Source: Paramecium sonneborni
Taxonomy: Eukaryota; Ciliophora; Oligohymenophorea; Peniculida; Parameciidae
Reading direction: 5' to 3'
DNA length: 64,000 nt
Assembly: GCA_905182985.1 (NCBI GenBank)
Contig: CAJJDN010000069.1
Coordinates: forward strand, 345,009 to 409,008
Positions 1 through 11,462 of the stretch are shown piece after piece. The notes under the pieces were generated by a model. The model did no database searches and was not told where the DNA came from. It saw only the letters and a list, made by a program, of their open reading frames with translations. Every line of letters starts with the position of its first letter. Within the stretch, counting starts at the first letter, position 1. A program made the position numbers and the translations under genes.

Positions 1-299
1 CAAGTCAATTATATATGCTAATCCATATTCATTAAACATTTTATCAAATTAAGAAGATATTAGTTCCTAAAAATTATTAATCTTATTCTTATGTATATTA
101 AACATCATCATCAAATATAAAGCAATTTTCATCCATAAACTCAATAATTGATGTTTTTAAGATTGGAGATGTTAAATTTTCATAAAACTAAATCATAAAT
201 CCATATCTGTCTACTTTGCATATTTGATTACTTCTCAATTATTGTGTTTTTGATTAAAACTTTTAAGATTAATACTAAAAAATAAGTTGAAAATCGCAT
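1..299 (-). CDS. BART-domain (ARL2BP/CFAP36-like) protein, 5' part only
   Basis: This gene runs off the left edge and only its N-terminal part is present. Translated with TAA/TAG=Q, the reverse strand encodes SPILKTSIIEFMDENCFIFD followed, after a short frame break, by ELISSQFDKMFNEYGLAYII. This fits the BART domain, a helical fold that binds ARL2/ARL3-type GTPases and in CFAP36 is ciliary: a stretch ending in an 'IFDDD' acidic motif, then the ELI..Q....E.G helix. The frame change between the two stretches needs a GT-AG intron of 16 or 37 nt, both outside the usual size here, so the exon structure is unsure. The start at 297-299 and a 27-nt intron near 180-206 are guesses. A ciliary role is inferred from the family only. 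Confidence 0.5.
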
Positions 300-437
300 G
301 AATTTAGTAAAATAAAATAATTAAATATGATAATAATGTTTGAGATTATATTTTTAGTGAATAATTAATAAAATATCTATATATCTATATGAATTTAAAA
401 TTACCATAGAAACATTAATAAAAAAAATTATTTTAAA

Positions 438-1394
438 ATGGAAATCGACTATTTGATTACAATAAAAGTGCTAAGTATGATTGTAATGTTTTTGATGATT
501 ATTATAATGGGAAATATTCCTTTAAGATCAACAGCTTTCAAAGGAAATTAATTATTATTAGAATTAACAGGAGCATTTTCAGGAGGATTATTTTTATCAG
601 TGGGAATAATTCATTTATTACCTGAGTCTATGAAATAATTTCATCTATTCTATAAATCCTAAGAATTAGAATCATTTGAAGAATTTCCTTATGCTTGTTT
701 AATCACAGTCCTAAGTTTTGCTTTGATTTTGTATATTGAAAAAATAGCATTTATTCATGATCATACTATTGATGAAAATCATTCTAATTAAGTTACTGTA
801 ATAAACTAGCAAGAAGTATTTGGAGAATAGGATTGTCCTGAAACAAACAAGCAATAAATAACATCATCTTAGAATTAAGAACTTGATGAAGCAACTATAA
901 ATTCTTTAACTCCTTATATATTATAATTTGCGATTGGTAAATATAAATTGTAATGAGGAATTCATGCATTTTTTGAAGGTTTGGCAATTGGAATAGAATA
1001 ATAAGTACCTTAATGTTTAGGTATTTCTATTGCAGTGATTTGTCATAAATGGGCTGAAGGTTTAACTTTGGGTTTATCTTTCAAAAAAGCAAGTATATCA
1101 GCATATATGATTATCATAGATACAAATTTATAAAGTGCAACAATAATGATTTTCATTTAAGGAATCATTAATCCTTTTGGTATACTTATAGGATGGCTCT
1201 TATCAAATCAAGGATTTATCATAACTGGAATATTTTAGTCAATATCTGCAGGAACATTCATTTATATAGCTACAATGGAAGTGATTTAAGAACAATTCAA
1301 TAAGAAATCAAATTCTTATTAAAAAATGATGATGTTCCTATTTGCAATAGGATTCATTAGTTCAATATGGAAGATAGAAAAATTAAGTTATTGA
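438..1394 (+). CDS. ZIP-family zinc/metal transporter
   Basis: The gene encodes 311 residues from two exons. One 21-nt intron (937-957) interrupts the most conserved motif, and splicing restores HAFFEGLAIG. Multi-pass membrane character is clear from many hydrophobic runs. ZIP family marks are visible: an early 'LSVGIIHLLPES' segment with the H-LLPES motif, the metal-site HxxxEG of helix IV (HAFFEG), and the helix V motif HKWAEG. A variable cytoplasmic loop lies between helices III and IV and contains a short histidine-bearing stretch (HDHTIDENH), as is common in ZIPs. Family knowledge says ZIPs bring Zn2+ or other divalent metals into the cytosol from outside or from organelles. Which metal and which membrane cannot be told from sequence. 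It ends at TGA, 35 bp before the convergent La-like gene. Confidence 0.85.
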
Positions 1395-1429
1395 AATAAT
1401 TAATATTATGTATAATGTTTTAATGCTAC

Positions 1430-2536
1430 TCATAAACCTAGAGATGTTTCTAAATTTTTGATACATTTAAGACTACTAAAATCTTCAGATGATCCATCTT
1501 CTTTAACAGCAAAGAAACATCGAGTTTCTGCATGATCTGGATGTTATCCAACAGTAAAATGTTTTAATCCATTTAATTTTTAATCTTTTTTATCATGATA
1601 TTGTAATAAGGATACAAGCATTGAATGATATGGTTCTTTTAAAGGAGTATTATTTTCAGATCTAGCTAAAATAGTTTTAAAAATATTTTTCAATTAAGAA
1701 ATATCTCTATACTAAACATATAAATAAATGTATTACTTTTTAATTATGAAAAACAATATCTTTTTTTTACTTTCTTTATTCATATTTTTTATTTCCTCCT
1801 TTACCAGCACCTCCATGAGCAAATGTTTCTTTAGCTCTTTTAATAATAGTTTCATAATGTTTTCCGTGATGAGCCCAAAATTATGTTAAATCTTCTCCAT
1901 TTGTTACTCTAATTTCTAATTGATGTTCTCCTATCTTGATACCCTCTGAAGTCAAACGAATAATATTTTCTTCTGGAGTTCTTGGTTTAGATAAAGCAAA
2001 ATTGCCTTCTGTTTTACCATATCTAACATATGGAGAACTTATATTATGTTATTTCATTAAAGCCTCTGTTATTTAAGTCCAATTAACTGCAACTCCTGTT
2101 GGAGCCTTGACAGTAAAAATTAAAGGTTCAAAATTGTGATATGGATTATCAATAACTTCTTCTTCAGGTTTTTCTTCCTATTATTATTGAACTACAACTG
2201 CTTCACCAGTATTTGTTTTTACTTTTTTATTTGTTTGAGTAATAATTAATTCTGGTAAAGGTTTATTATTTAATCTTCTAACACCTAATTTATTTAAAAA
2301 CAATTGTTACTTGTTTAATCTGGGCTTAATTCAACCTCAGTTGAAGTTTTTATTGCCTCAATTAATTATTCTTGAGTTATTTTCATTTACTTAACTTTAT
2401 TGCATTTAAGTATAAATTATAGTTATAAATAACCATCCTAACTTTGACTAATCTACTTAGAGAAGAATTCATCTTAGGATAGGTTTTTATCTGACAAATA
2501 ATATTCCACTTATCTTTTGATCTCTTCAATACTCAT
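1430..2536 (-). CDS. La-motif RNA-binding protein with C-terminal DUF3223 domain
   Basis: Three exons (introns 2285-2310, 26 nt, and 1712-1736, 25 nt) encode 351 residues. Residues about 1-85 form a La motif: MSIEEIKRQVEYYLSDKNLS at the start, then a helix resembling 'I..FNR.K.L', and a C-terminal SVRRLNNKPLPEL matching the 'irR....PLPE' end of La proteins. The middle region (about 130-250) looks like an RRM of the xRRM kind and ends in a basic, glycine-rich tail (FAHGGAGKGG). The last 80 residues contain TVGQHPDHAETRCFFAVKED and GSSEDFSSLKC, which match the DUF3223 (DeCL) family seen at the end of plant Pol V and in rRNA-processing proteins. La proteins bind 3' UUU-OH ends of Pol III transcripts, and ciliate La-family p65 belongs to telomerase. 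Role in small-RNA 3'-end handling is inferred. Confidence 0.75.
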
Positions 2537-2790
2537 ATTTTGTGATTTATTCTTTCTCAATTAATTAATTAATTAATTAAAAATTTTTTTGATTTCTTAT
2601 TCATTTGAATAATGAAAACAATGTTTTCTAATTTTTAAATTTAGGAAATGAATTTATTTAATAGTTATTTTTTTAAGGATAATGTTTACATCATTATAAT
2701 GTTTTAACAAATAAATAAATAATATAAAGTGATTAATATTAGAATTCAATCTCTATTTCTTATATACAAAAGTAATTCTTATTTAAAATT

Positions 2791-4283
2791 ATGAATTTTT
2801 TATAGCCAAAGACATATATTGATTTTCTTGATGCACTTCTTTATAAATAACAATAAATTTCAAAAGAGTTTTTAAGTTATTGGATAATAATTACAGATAT
2901 TTAAAAAAAATTCATAGTGGAAGTAGCTATAAATTGTTAATTAATTATATTATTAAATATGTTAAAAATATTCAGAAACCTTTAACTCATTTCAAAAGAT
3001 GAATTTGATTTTTCTCTATATTAATGTACCTCTAGTGAAAACAGTGATGTTCCAAAACCAAAATACATGAAAGTACAATCAATTTTTATGTAGCCAATTA
3101 TCGAATGTCTAAAAGGTTAAGATCAAAAGATTTTACCTTTAGATGCATTCAATAAATTCTATGATATCTTATGTCAGGTCCAATACAACAAATGGATAAG
3201 TGCCTTAAAAATTGCATATGTCCTCCATTACTGCTTAGAAGTATATTCAATTTTTTATGTATATTATCAAAGAAATAATGTAACATCTTTGTTGATGCTG
3301 TCTGCAATAACCATCTCTATGATAAAATAAAAAATAAGTAATAAAGGAAAACAGAAGATCCAATTGCATAATTGCATATAAATATTGTCCAAAATCTCTT
3401 TTCTTACCTTTAAATTAGATATGAGAATTATCTGTTTTTCCTAAATGCTCTTTCTGATTTTGAAGAAAAAGAAGAATATCAAAAAACCTTTATCATACAC
3501 AAAATCGTATCTACAATATAGGTTTTAGTTAAAATTCACAAAGATTTAGATATTTCTTTGAAAAAATTTCAAAACATTGAAGTTTCTAAATATGTCTGTG
3601 TATAACTTCTTAATGATCTCTATTTTTTCTATCCGAAAGTCCAAATCTACTTACAGTCTCATATTAATAAAATGCTCCATATGGAAAGTGAATAATCATT
3701 AAAATTATATTAAGTTTATACTGAAACACTTAGACTTGGAAGAAGTGTAACACAAATGTTGAAATTATGTAACGAAGTTGCAACAATTCAATCCTACCCT
3801 CAACTTTAATTATTTACTGTAGAATAAAATATTAATAGATAAATAGAATTACACTTCAAAGAATAGAAAAGGCAACCTAGTCCTATCAAATTTGATATTG
3901 TTAAATTTGATGATGAAAATCTTATTGAATAATATAAAGATGACTAAATCCATACTCCAAAAGTACTTCAACAATTTCAAAAAATGGTAACCTAACTAAC
4001 TGAAAGTTAAGAACCAGAACCAGATTAAATTGATTTTAGAATCTCTCATAGACCAAAAACTGAAAGATAATAATAAAATTTTAAAATTAAGAAATAAGAA
4101 TCTAATGAATAATCTATGATATAATCTGTCATATCAACATCAGATAATGGTTCTAGTATAAGGAATATCTAATTTAGTCATCAAAATAGCTTTAGAAATG
4201 AATTTTTCAATTAAACTGAAAGTCCATTAAATTTTATTGATTTTTCTCAGTAGCACTAACATTAAACAAGAAAGAAACAATGA
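2791..4283 (+). CDS. ANTH-domain (AP180/CALM-like) clathrin adaptor
   Basis: The model has two exons split by a 32-nt intron (3241-3272) and gives 486 residues. Around residues 130-150 there is 'KWISALKIAYVLHYCLE', the W..xxKaLxxxHxxL pattern of ANTH domains. Further on come helices typical of the ANTH solenoid, with 'LLNDLYFFYPKVQIYLQSHI' and a 'YTETLRLGRSVTQMLKL' helix at the place of the AP180 'YkkF...' helix. The last 200 residues are Q/N/S-rich and disordered-looking, as expected for the clathrin- and adaptor-binding tail. ANTH proteins bind phosphoinositides at the plasma membrane and recruit clathrin. The first 60 residues are uncertain: an alternative 29-nt intron at 2863-2891 gives another frame that later needs a second splice. 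Function is inferred from family. Confidence 0.6.
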
Positions 4284-4728
4284 TCAATAAATTTTTGGTA
4301 AATTTTTATTAACATGATAATAATTATTCTTATTTTTTTTTATTTTTTATTTTATAAGAATCAATCCAAAAGTATTGCATTAATTCTTTCCCCCATGAAA
4401 CTGTATTATTTATAAAAATTTATGAAAAAGCAAATGATTTTCTCAAATTTTATAAGGATATAATCTTAACAATAATTGGTAAAGATAAAATTAAGAATAT
4501 TAAAAACAATTATAATTGAACATCTACTTTACGAAAGTGAAAATAAATTGATGTAACTTTTTTCTATTGTATTTTTTCGATATAATTAATAATGCAGTTT
4601 TGCTTTATTAGATTTAAAATAGGATAGTAAAATTGAGATACATAGACAGATGTTCATTTTGAATAAGAAAATCAAATATTTATAAAACATTGTATTATAT
4701 TATTTAATTTATATTACCGTTAACTTAA
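4284..4728. other. AT-rich intergenic stretch
   Basis: I see no supportable gene here. The stretch is dominated by A and T runs, and reading frames are short or composed of low-complexity residues. It lies between two genes on the same strand and should hold the 3' end of the ANTH gene and the promoter of the next gene. Confidence 0.4.
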
Positions 4729-5437
4729 ATGAACTAATTTGCCAATTACTTAGAATATTACACTCAACGAGACCTTCCATACAGTCAGAGATCCCCTAAA
4801 GCAAAAGAAATAAAAAAGGAATGGAATTTTAGTCCACAATTCAGTCCTCATCGATCTCGATTTAATCTAAATGACTCATAACTAGATAGTGAATCTTAAA
4901 ATTAAAGAACTATAGTGAATAGTAAAATAAAATAGAGAAACAAAATTGAGGATAAGGAAAATTTAATAAATCGATAAAATATTGTTTTGAACTAGTAAAT
5001 GAAAAAGTGTTAGAAATTAATGAGTCCTCGAAAAGAAAAAAAGAATTTAATAGAGAGTTCGTATTTATTACCAATAGATCAAATCTTAACTATTAGTATA
5101 TAGTCATCAACAGATGAGAATATTGTGGAGATAGATTCTGTGAAAAAATCATCTGAAAATTAAATAAATAATTATTAGGTTTAAGAATTCGAAGATAATT
5201 CTTATAATAATGAGAGTGTGCATTAATCATTTAAAAAAATAAAAATTTAAGATGATTATTATTCAAAAGTAAGTCTATAATTATGAATTTTAAAAGGATT
5301 ACAATAAGCAATTAAAATTAGAAGATGATTTCGAATAGATTAATAGTTTTAGATAGCACATATAAACCCCTAGATAATAATAGATGAAGAATATCAGTTT
5401 TGTTATGTATAAGAAATAAGTGGAGGGTAGATTTTGA
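4729..5437 (+). CDS. Hypothetical ciliate protein, Ser/Asn/Lys-rich
   Basis: Two exons joined over a 28-nt intron (5269-5296) give 226 residues ending at TGA. The protein starts MNQFANYLEYYTQRDLPYSQ and includes a repeated S/P-basic pattern ('FSPQFSPHRSRF', 'KLMSPRKEKKN') that could be phosphorylation targets of proline-directed kinases. The rest is acidic and serine-rich, without recognisable domains or membrane segments. Low complexity and charge suggest a largely disordered regulatory or structural protein. I do not recognise a family. The splice is supported by the in-frame TGA that would otherwise end the protein just inside the intron. Confidence 0.6.
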
Positions 5438-5469
5438 TTGTATTGTAGTTATAATTGAAATATTATTGA

Positions 5470-6330
5470 TCATTCATTGTAGTATTCATTTTACATTCTT
5501 CTATCTTTTTTATTTTTTAATTCTTAGACTCTTTATGAAAGATACTTCAAATCAATAATACTTTTTGAATGAATTTTATCTAATTCTTTGAGTTTGTCAA
5601 GAATGTCTTTGATTAGGAGTTATCTATATTTTTATACACTTTCTACAGATTTAGAATATTGATCTAATAAGGAATCATATAAATTTAATTTTTCTTGTGC
5701 CCCACAATTAATAAGTTCATCTAATCTCATTTGATATTAATTGGCATTTTATAATCGAATTTATAATTCCTAAAAAAGAGTTCCAAATTTACATACTTTA
5801 TAGTTTTTAGCAAAATTGATTAGAAACAAAGGAGGTGCAAATTGATTTTTAGATTTCTCTTTGTTCATTCTACTAGGATCAATTGTTTCAAGAATATTTT
5901 GAACTTCTAACTTAGTAAATAATTATTTATCTTCCCATTATTTGATTAGGTCTTTGACTTACTATTTTAGATCTTGAGTCCAAGTATAATCTTTAAGTAA
6001 AAGAAAGGCTTTGATAATTTATTTTTTAAAAGCATCACTCATGGAGGCATCTGAAATAGAGATAAAAGATTTACATGCTCCTTCGAATTTGATGATTGAC
6101 TCAATAACCCTATGAGCCATATAAAGTAGAGAAATAATAACTTTATCACCATCAACATTGCCTTTTGCAAAATGAAAATAGTTGCACCATTCTTCACAAA
6201 GGGATTGTTGAGATTTTTAATCATGACTGTGTCTAATATAGAATCTAGCAGCTTCATCTATATGAGATTAAGATAGATGAATATTATTCAGAAGTTGACT
6301 AAGAGAAACAATATTGATTTCATTGATCAT
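5470..6330 (-). CDS. CID-domain protein (RPRD1/Rtt103-like)
   Basis: A single uninterrupted exon of 286 residues. The first 140 residues follow the RNA polymerase II CTD-interacting domain (CID) pattern: an N-terminal helix with 'SHIDEAARFYIRHSHDQ', then 'VIISLLYMAHRVIES' at the place of the conserved 'lLYLaddViqn', and 'VKDLIKQWEDKQLF' matching the late CID helix with its invariant W. A basic linker is followed by about 100 residues of charged helix (YQMRLDELINCGAQEKLNLY and on), predicted coiled coil, as in RPRD1/CREPT and Rtt103. In those families the protein binds phosphorylated CTD of Pol II during elongation and termination. Divergence is considerable, so VHS/ENTH-like solenoids are an alternative. 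Confidence 0.55.
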
Positions 6331-6463
6331 TTTGAAGTGGAATAATTTTAATTAAGAATATTAAAAAATTGATAAAAATAGGGGGTTTAGATTAGACAAT
6401 ATATTTTATTGATATAAATTAAATAACAGATAAATTTTATTAACAAATTTTACTTGTTTTTCA

Positions 6464-7772
6464 ATGAATGATTTAACACCCATAAAGGAAGTCGATCTTA
6501 ATAAATAATCATGGACAAGTCCTAAAGATAAGAGTGATCGTGTATAAATTTAATTTTATTTAGTTTATTCCTCGTAATGTATAATCAAATCTCTATCAGT
6601 TATTCATGAGTGAAGAAAATAGTTAAGGCACACTTTACAATAATTTGCTTTAGTCTTCGATTTTAGGCAAATCTCCCACAGTAAATCAGAAACTATTCAA
6701 TTATAAAACTGAAAATAAATAAAACGAAATGAATAAAATTATTAATAATGGATTAAAATTTTCAGCAACTCCAACAAAAGTAGAACCTGAAAAGCCCCCA
6801 AGAAAAATCAATAAACGTCCTTATAAAATATTAGAGGCTGAGAATCTATAAGATGATTTTTATCTAAATCTATTAGATTGGTCACCTTTTAATGCTTTAG
6901 CAGTAGGATTAGAGAATTCAGTATTAATTTGGTCAGGTCATACTTCAAAGGTTTCACGTTTATGTACTCTTGAAGATCCAGATATGGTATGTAGTGTAGC
7001 TTGGTCATAACGTAATCAACATCTTTCAGTAGGAAATAGTATGGGAGAAGTTGAAGTATGGGATGTTGCTAAATAAAAAGTTATTAGAAAATGGAATGGA
7101 CATTAAGGTAGAATTGGTTCTTTAGCATGGAATAATTATTTATTAGCCACTGGCAGTCGAGATCGTAATATTTTGGTTAGAGATGTTAGATGTCCAAATG
7201 AATCAATTTAAAAATATATTGGACATAAATAAGAAATATGTGGATTAAAATGGTCATTTGATGAATAACTATTAGCATCTGGTGGTAATGACAATAAATT
7301 GTTTATATGGTCATTAAAAAATCAAGGAGAATTGACTCATTTCTCATAACATTAAGCAGCAGTAAAAGCTATAGGATGGTCACCTCATCAACATAATATT
7401 GTTGCATCTGGTGGAGGTACTGCTGATAGATGCATTAGATTCTTTAATACTTAAACTATAGAGTAAGTTGATTGCATTGACACTGGATCTTAAGTCTGTA
7501 ATTTAATGTTCTCTAAAAATTCTAATGAATTAGTTTCAACTCATGGATATTCGTTAAATTAAATTATTGTTTGGAATTATAATAATATGTCCAAAGTTGC
7601 TACACTAACTGGTCATACCTAAAGAGTTCTTTATTTGAGCGGTTCACCTTGTGGTTAAAACATTGTAACAGGAGCTGGTGATGAAACTCTTAGATTTTGG
7701 AATGTTTTTCCTCAATCTGCTTCTAAAAATGATCATGGAATCACAAGAGCAGAAACCATCGATTTACGTTGA
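6464..7772 (+). CDS. APC/C activator of the Cdh1/Fizzy-related type
   Basis: Two exons with a 22-nt intron (6542-6563) give 428 residues. The intron splits the diagnostic C-box exactly: splicing yields SDRFIPRN, the DRF(I/V)P motif by which Cdc20/Cdh1 docks on the APC/C. After a disordered region comes 'KPPRKINKRPYKILEAE' and 'LQDDFYLNLLDWS', the entry to the seven-bladed WD40 propeller, which fills the rest (repeats with GH...WD-type ends such as 'GNSMGEVEVWDVAKQ'). The wording is closer to Cdh1 than Cdc20. The protein selects D-box/KEN substrates for ubiquitination during mitotic exit and G1. The C-terminus ends in ETIDLR rather than the usual Ile-Arg tail; Leu-Arg may still serve. Confidence 0.9.
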
Positions 7773-7822
7773 AAATAATATTTCTATATTACTTTTTTAA
7801 GTTATTAAATCTTTATATTATA

Positions 7823-10800
7823 ATGTCCGTCAAAGTGGCAGTCAGAGTAAGGCCGTACAATTCTCGTGAACTTGAATTGAATTGTTCATTATGTGTGGCT
7901 ATGAATGGTCCAACAACTATATTGTTAGGTAAGTAATATGAAATAAACAAAAGATCTTGAGGATTCCAAGAAAAATAGAGATTTTGCTTTTGATTATTCT
8001 TTTTGGTCTCATGATTCTTTTGAGAATGATGAAAATGGATACAGTAGACCAATCCCCGGTAGCAAATATGCAGATTAGTAAATGGTATTCGACACAGTTG
8101 GTACAGAAATTTTAAATAATGCTTGGTAAGGTTATCATTGTTGCTTATTTGCATATGGTTAAACAGGAGTAAGAATAATAATAATAATTAAGGCTGGTAA
8201 ATCATATTCAATGGTTGGATATGGAGCTAATAAAGGTATTGTACCAATATCATGTGAAGAGATTTTTAAGCGAATAAAAAAGAACCCAGATTCTCATTTA
8301 AGTATATAGATAGACAATATAATGATTAGCTTATGAAGTATAAGTGAGTATGCTTGAAATATACAATGAAAAGGTATAAGATCTACTTGTACCAGTTGTT
8401 AAAAGGCCAACAGGAGGTTTAAAAGTCAGAGAACATAAAGTTTATGGAGTTTATGTAGAAGGATTAACTAAATATCCAGTTGATTCATATGAAGCAATAG
8501 AGGCAAAGATGGATGAAGGAAGTAAGCATAGAACAGTTGCAGCAACTTAAATGAATGCATCGTAGATTATTCTATATTATTGATTAGTTCTTCGAGAGCA
8601 CATACAATTATTTAGATAGAGTTTAAGGAGATAAAGAATGTAGATGGAAGAAAATCAGAGAAGTTATCAGTTATTAATTTGGTTGATCTTGCAGGTTCAG
8701 AGAAAGTAGGAAAGACAGGAGCATAAGGTGATCGTTTAAAGGAAGGTAAGGTTTAATAATATAATTTAAAATAGCTGGTAATATAAATAAATCATTGTCT
8801 GTGTTGGGATAGGTTATAGCAGCATTGGCTGATAAGGCAATGGGTAAAGGAAAGAATGCAGTAGTTCCATATAGAGATTCATAGTTAACTAGAATATTAT
8901 AAAATGCTTTAGGAGGTAATTCAAAGACATTGATGATTTGTGCTGTTAGTCCTGCTACTGATAATTATGAAGAAACTTTGAGTACATTAAGATATGCAGA
9001 TTAAGCAAAAAAGATTAAGAATTGTGCTGTTGTTAATGAAAGTGATGTAGATAAGAAACTAAGGGAATAATAAGAGGAAATTCACTCTTTGAAGTAGTAA
9101 TTGATGATGTTGTAATAATAATTAAAAGGTGGAGTAATTAATCCTGAAATGTTAAAATAATTATCTTAGATTTAAGATGATATTGAAACTAATGAAACTA
9201 TTATGTAAGAGAATTAAGAATCTTTTTAATCTAAATTAGAGAAGTAAAAATAAAAAGATGAAGAAGAAGATGATGTAGATTTATAAAATGAAGGAATTAA
9301 AGAACATCCACATTTGGTTAATTTAAATGAAGATCCATTATTAAACAGAAAGATATTAAAATCTTTAAATTAAGAGGAAACACATGTAGGAAGACCTAAT
9401 GGAAATCCAACACCTTAAATTGTTGTTAATGCTATGTGTGTATAACCAAATCATGCAGTTATAACAAATAAAGAAGGAATTGTTGAAATTAAACCATTTA
9501 CAAAAGAATGTGGTGATTTTATTTTTGTTAATGGTTCACCAATTACAGGTCCTACTTTATTACATCATAATGATAGAATTATCTTTGGAACTACAACTAC
9601 ATTTTTAGTTTAAATTCCAGGATCTGAATAAATAGAATAAGGACCTGAAATTGATTGGGAATTAGCATAATAGGAAATGTAAAAAAAAGAAGAAGAAAAA
9701 AGACAAGAACAATAAAGATAGGCAGAAAAGTAAGTGCATGAAGAAATGCAAAGAAAAAAATAAGAATTAGAAGAATAGAGAAAAGAAGAATAAAGATTAT
9801 ATGAAGAACAAATGAAAAAATAATAAGAAGATTTTGATAGGAAAATGAAGGCTTTAGAAGAATAGAACAAAGATATGTTGAATAGAGCATTGATGGCTGA
9901 AGAGGAAAGAAAATTAATAGAAGAGAGAAAGAAATTAGAAGAAGAAACATTACAAAAATAATTGCAAAGAGAAAAAGCTAGAAAATAATATGAAGATGAA
10001 GAAACTATGAAGAAATATAGAATTAAAGAAAAGAATTTTATCGAGAATAAATTATAAAAGTATTTACCTAAAGTATTGGAAGTCAATTTAATTGCTAAAG
10101 AACTTAAACGAAATGTTACTTTAGAAGCTAGATTAAAATATGTATATGCTGATGATTAAGAATACTCTTAATTTACTGAGGAGAATGCATAGAAAGGATA
10201 AATTCAAATCTAGGTTAATAATAAAGAAGAAGGATAAATTTATTATTGGGATTTACATAAATTTTCTAATAGATACTATATAATAAAAGATTTATTAGAA
10301 AGGTATTTTGAATCTAATCAATTATTATCATTACCAAAAGATTAAGATCCTTTTTGGGATCCTCCTGAAGCAAGAGTTATTGGTTCTGGATTTCTTAAAT
10401 TATAAGCTTTAGCTTATTTGATGGATAATCCTTGTGATTTGACTCTAGTAGGAGAACATTTCTAATGTGGGACTTTAAAAGTTAATTTAATTCCTACAGA
10501 TGAAACAGGATAAAGAAATTTATCAGAAGATATTGAAGATGGCATTGAACCACCTGTTGAAGATCCATCTGAATTAGTTGGTAGAAGATTTGATTTTAGA
10601 GTTTCAATTGAAAGCGCAAGATTACCAGAAAATCTATGCAAAGATACTTATGTTGAATATTCAATATAAGTAGAAGAAAAAAAGAAAGAATTATTTAAAA
10701 CTAAAACTGTATAATTCTATCTAATCTTTTTAGTTATCTGGAGCTCATCCAAATCCTATCTATAATTACGATTAGTAACATACATTTGATTAATTAACTG

Positions 10801-11451
10801 AGGTTTAATTGAACTATTTAATAAATGGAACAGTAAATTATTTATTATTTATATCAGATTTGTTTCAAAGTATATGGATATGACGAAAATAAGAGTAAAG
10901 ACCTTAAAAAAAGAGAAATACCAGTAGAAAATCTGATTCCACAATAATAGACTACCTAATTACCTAATCAAACTTCTATTTCGCAATAACCATAATCCAG
11001 TTAATCAACTGAATAAGCTAAGAAATAAGAAGAACATATAGATATTTTAACCAAAACAATTAATTAATCAAAAAATATTTAATAATAATAATAATAATAA
11101 TAATAACAATTATCACAACAACCTAATAAACCAGTTTAACAAATCTCTTAAGTTAAGCAACCAATCGAAAGTAAATTATTAAATTATCTCTAATTAGAAT
11201 TTAATCCCATTCAACCACCCCCATAAACTATTAATAAATAAGATAATAGATAGGATAATAGATAATCAGTAAAAGAATATGAAGATCATACTTCAGAACA
11301 ATAACAAATGAAGGCTAAATTACAATAATAATAAATGAATGCTCAAAAACCAAGAAGTTCATCCCAAGATAGAACACCTGCAATGATGTCAAAAGGAAAA
11401 CCTGATCCAAAGAAAGGAACTAAAAAAGATGATGGATGCAATATATTCTGA
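7823..11451 (+). CDS. Kinesin-3-like motor with FHA domain and C-terminal CaaX-like box
   Basis: Eight exons give 1148 residues; introns are at 7929-7953, 8169-8192, 8302-8329, 8562-8587, 8746-8774, 10709-10733 and 10833-10857. The N-terminal motor domain (about residues 1-370) has 'VAVRVRPYN', the P-loop FAYGQTGAGKS (rebuilt across intron 2), switch I 'MNASSSRAHT' (rebuilt across intron 4) and switch II DLAGSEK. Coiled coil follows, then an FHA domain near 480-555 containing PNHAVI and FVNGSPI, then a 130-residue highly charged helix rich in Q/E/K, and a C2-like or kinesin-associated region. This order is that of KIF1/Unc-104 plus-end transporters, which carry vesicles along microtubules. 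The C-terminus is poly-Q-rich and ends CNIF, a plausible geranylgeranylation site. The stop lies 11 bp from the stop of the convergent MORN gene. Confidence 0.88.
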
Positions 11452-11462
11452 TAAAACATAAA

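Noticed and set aside
2556..2580. TTAA tandem repeat as a functional element
   Set aside because: Short simple repeats of this kind are frequent in AT-rich intergenic DNA; no evidence of function.
6039..6257. 72-codon minus-strand frame under the standard code
   Set aside because: It lies in the CID gene region and is a different frame of that gene; its residues show no family resemblance.
9597..10086. Two minus-strand frames rich in F, L, S and I
   Set aside because: They are antisense shadows of the Q/E/K-rich coiled coil of the kinesin gene; such hydrophobic antisense frames are expected from A-rich codons.
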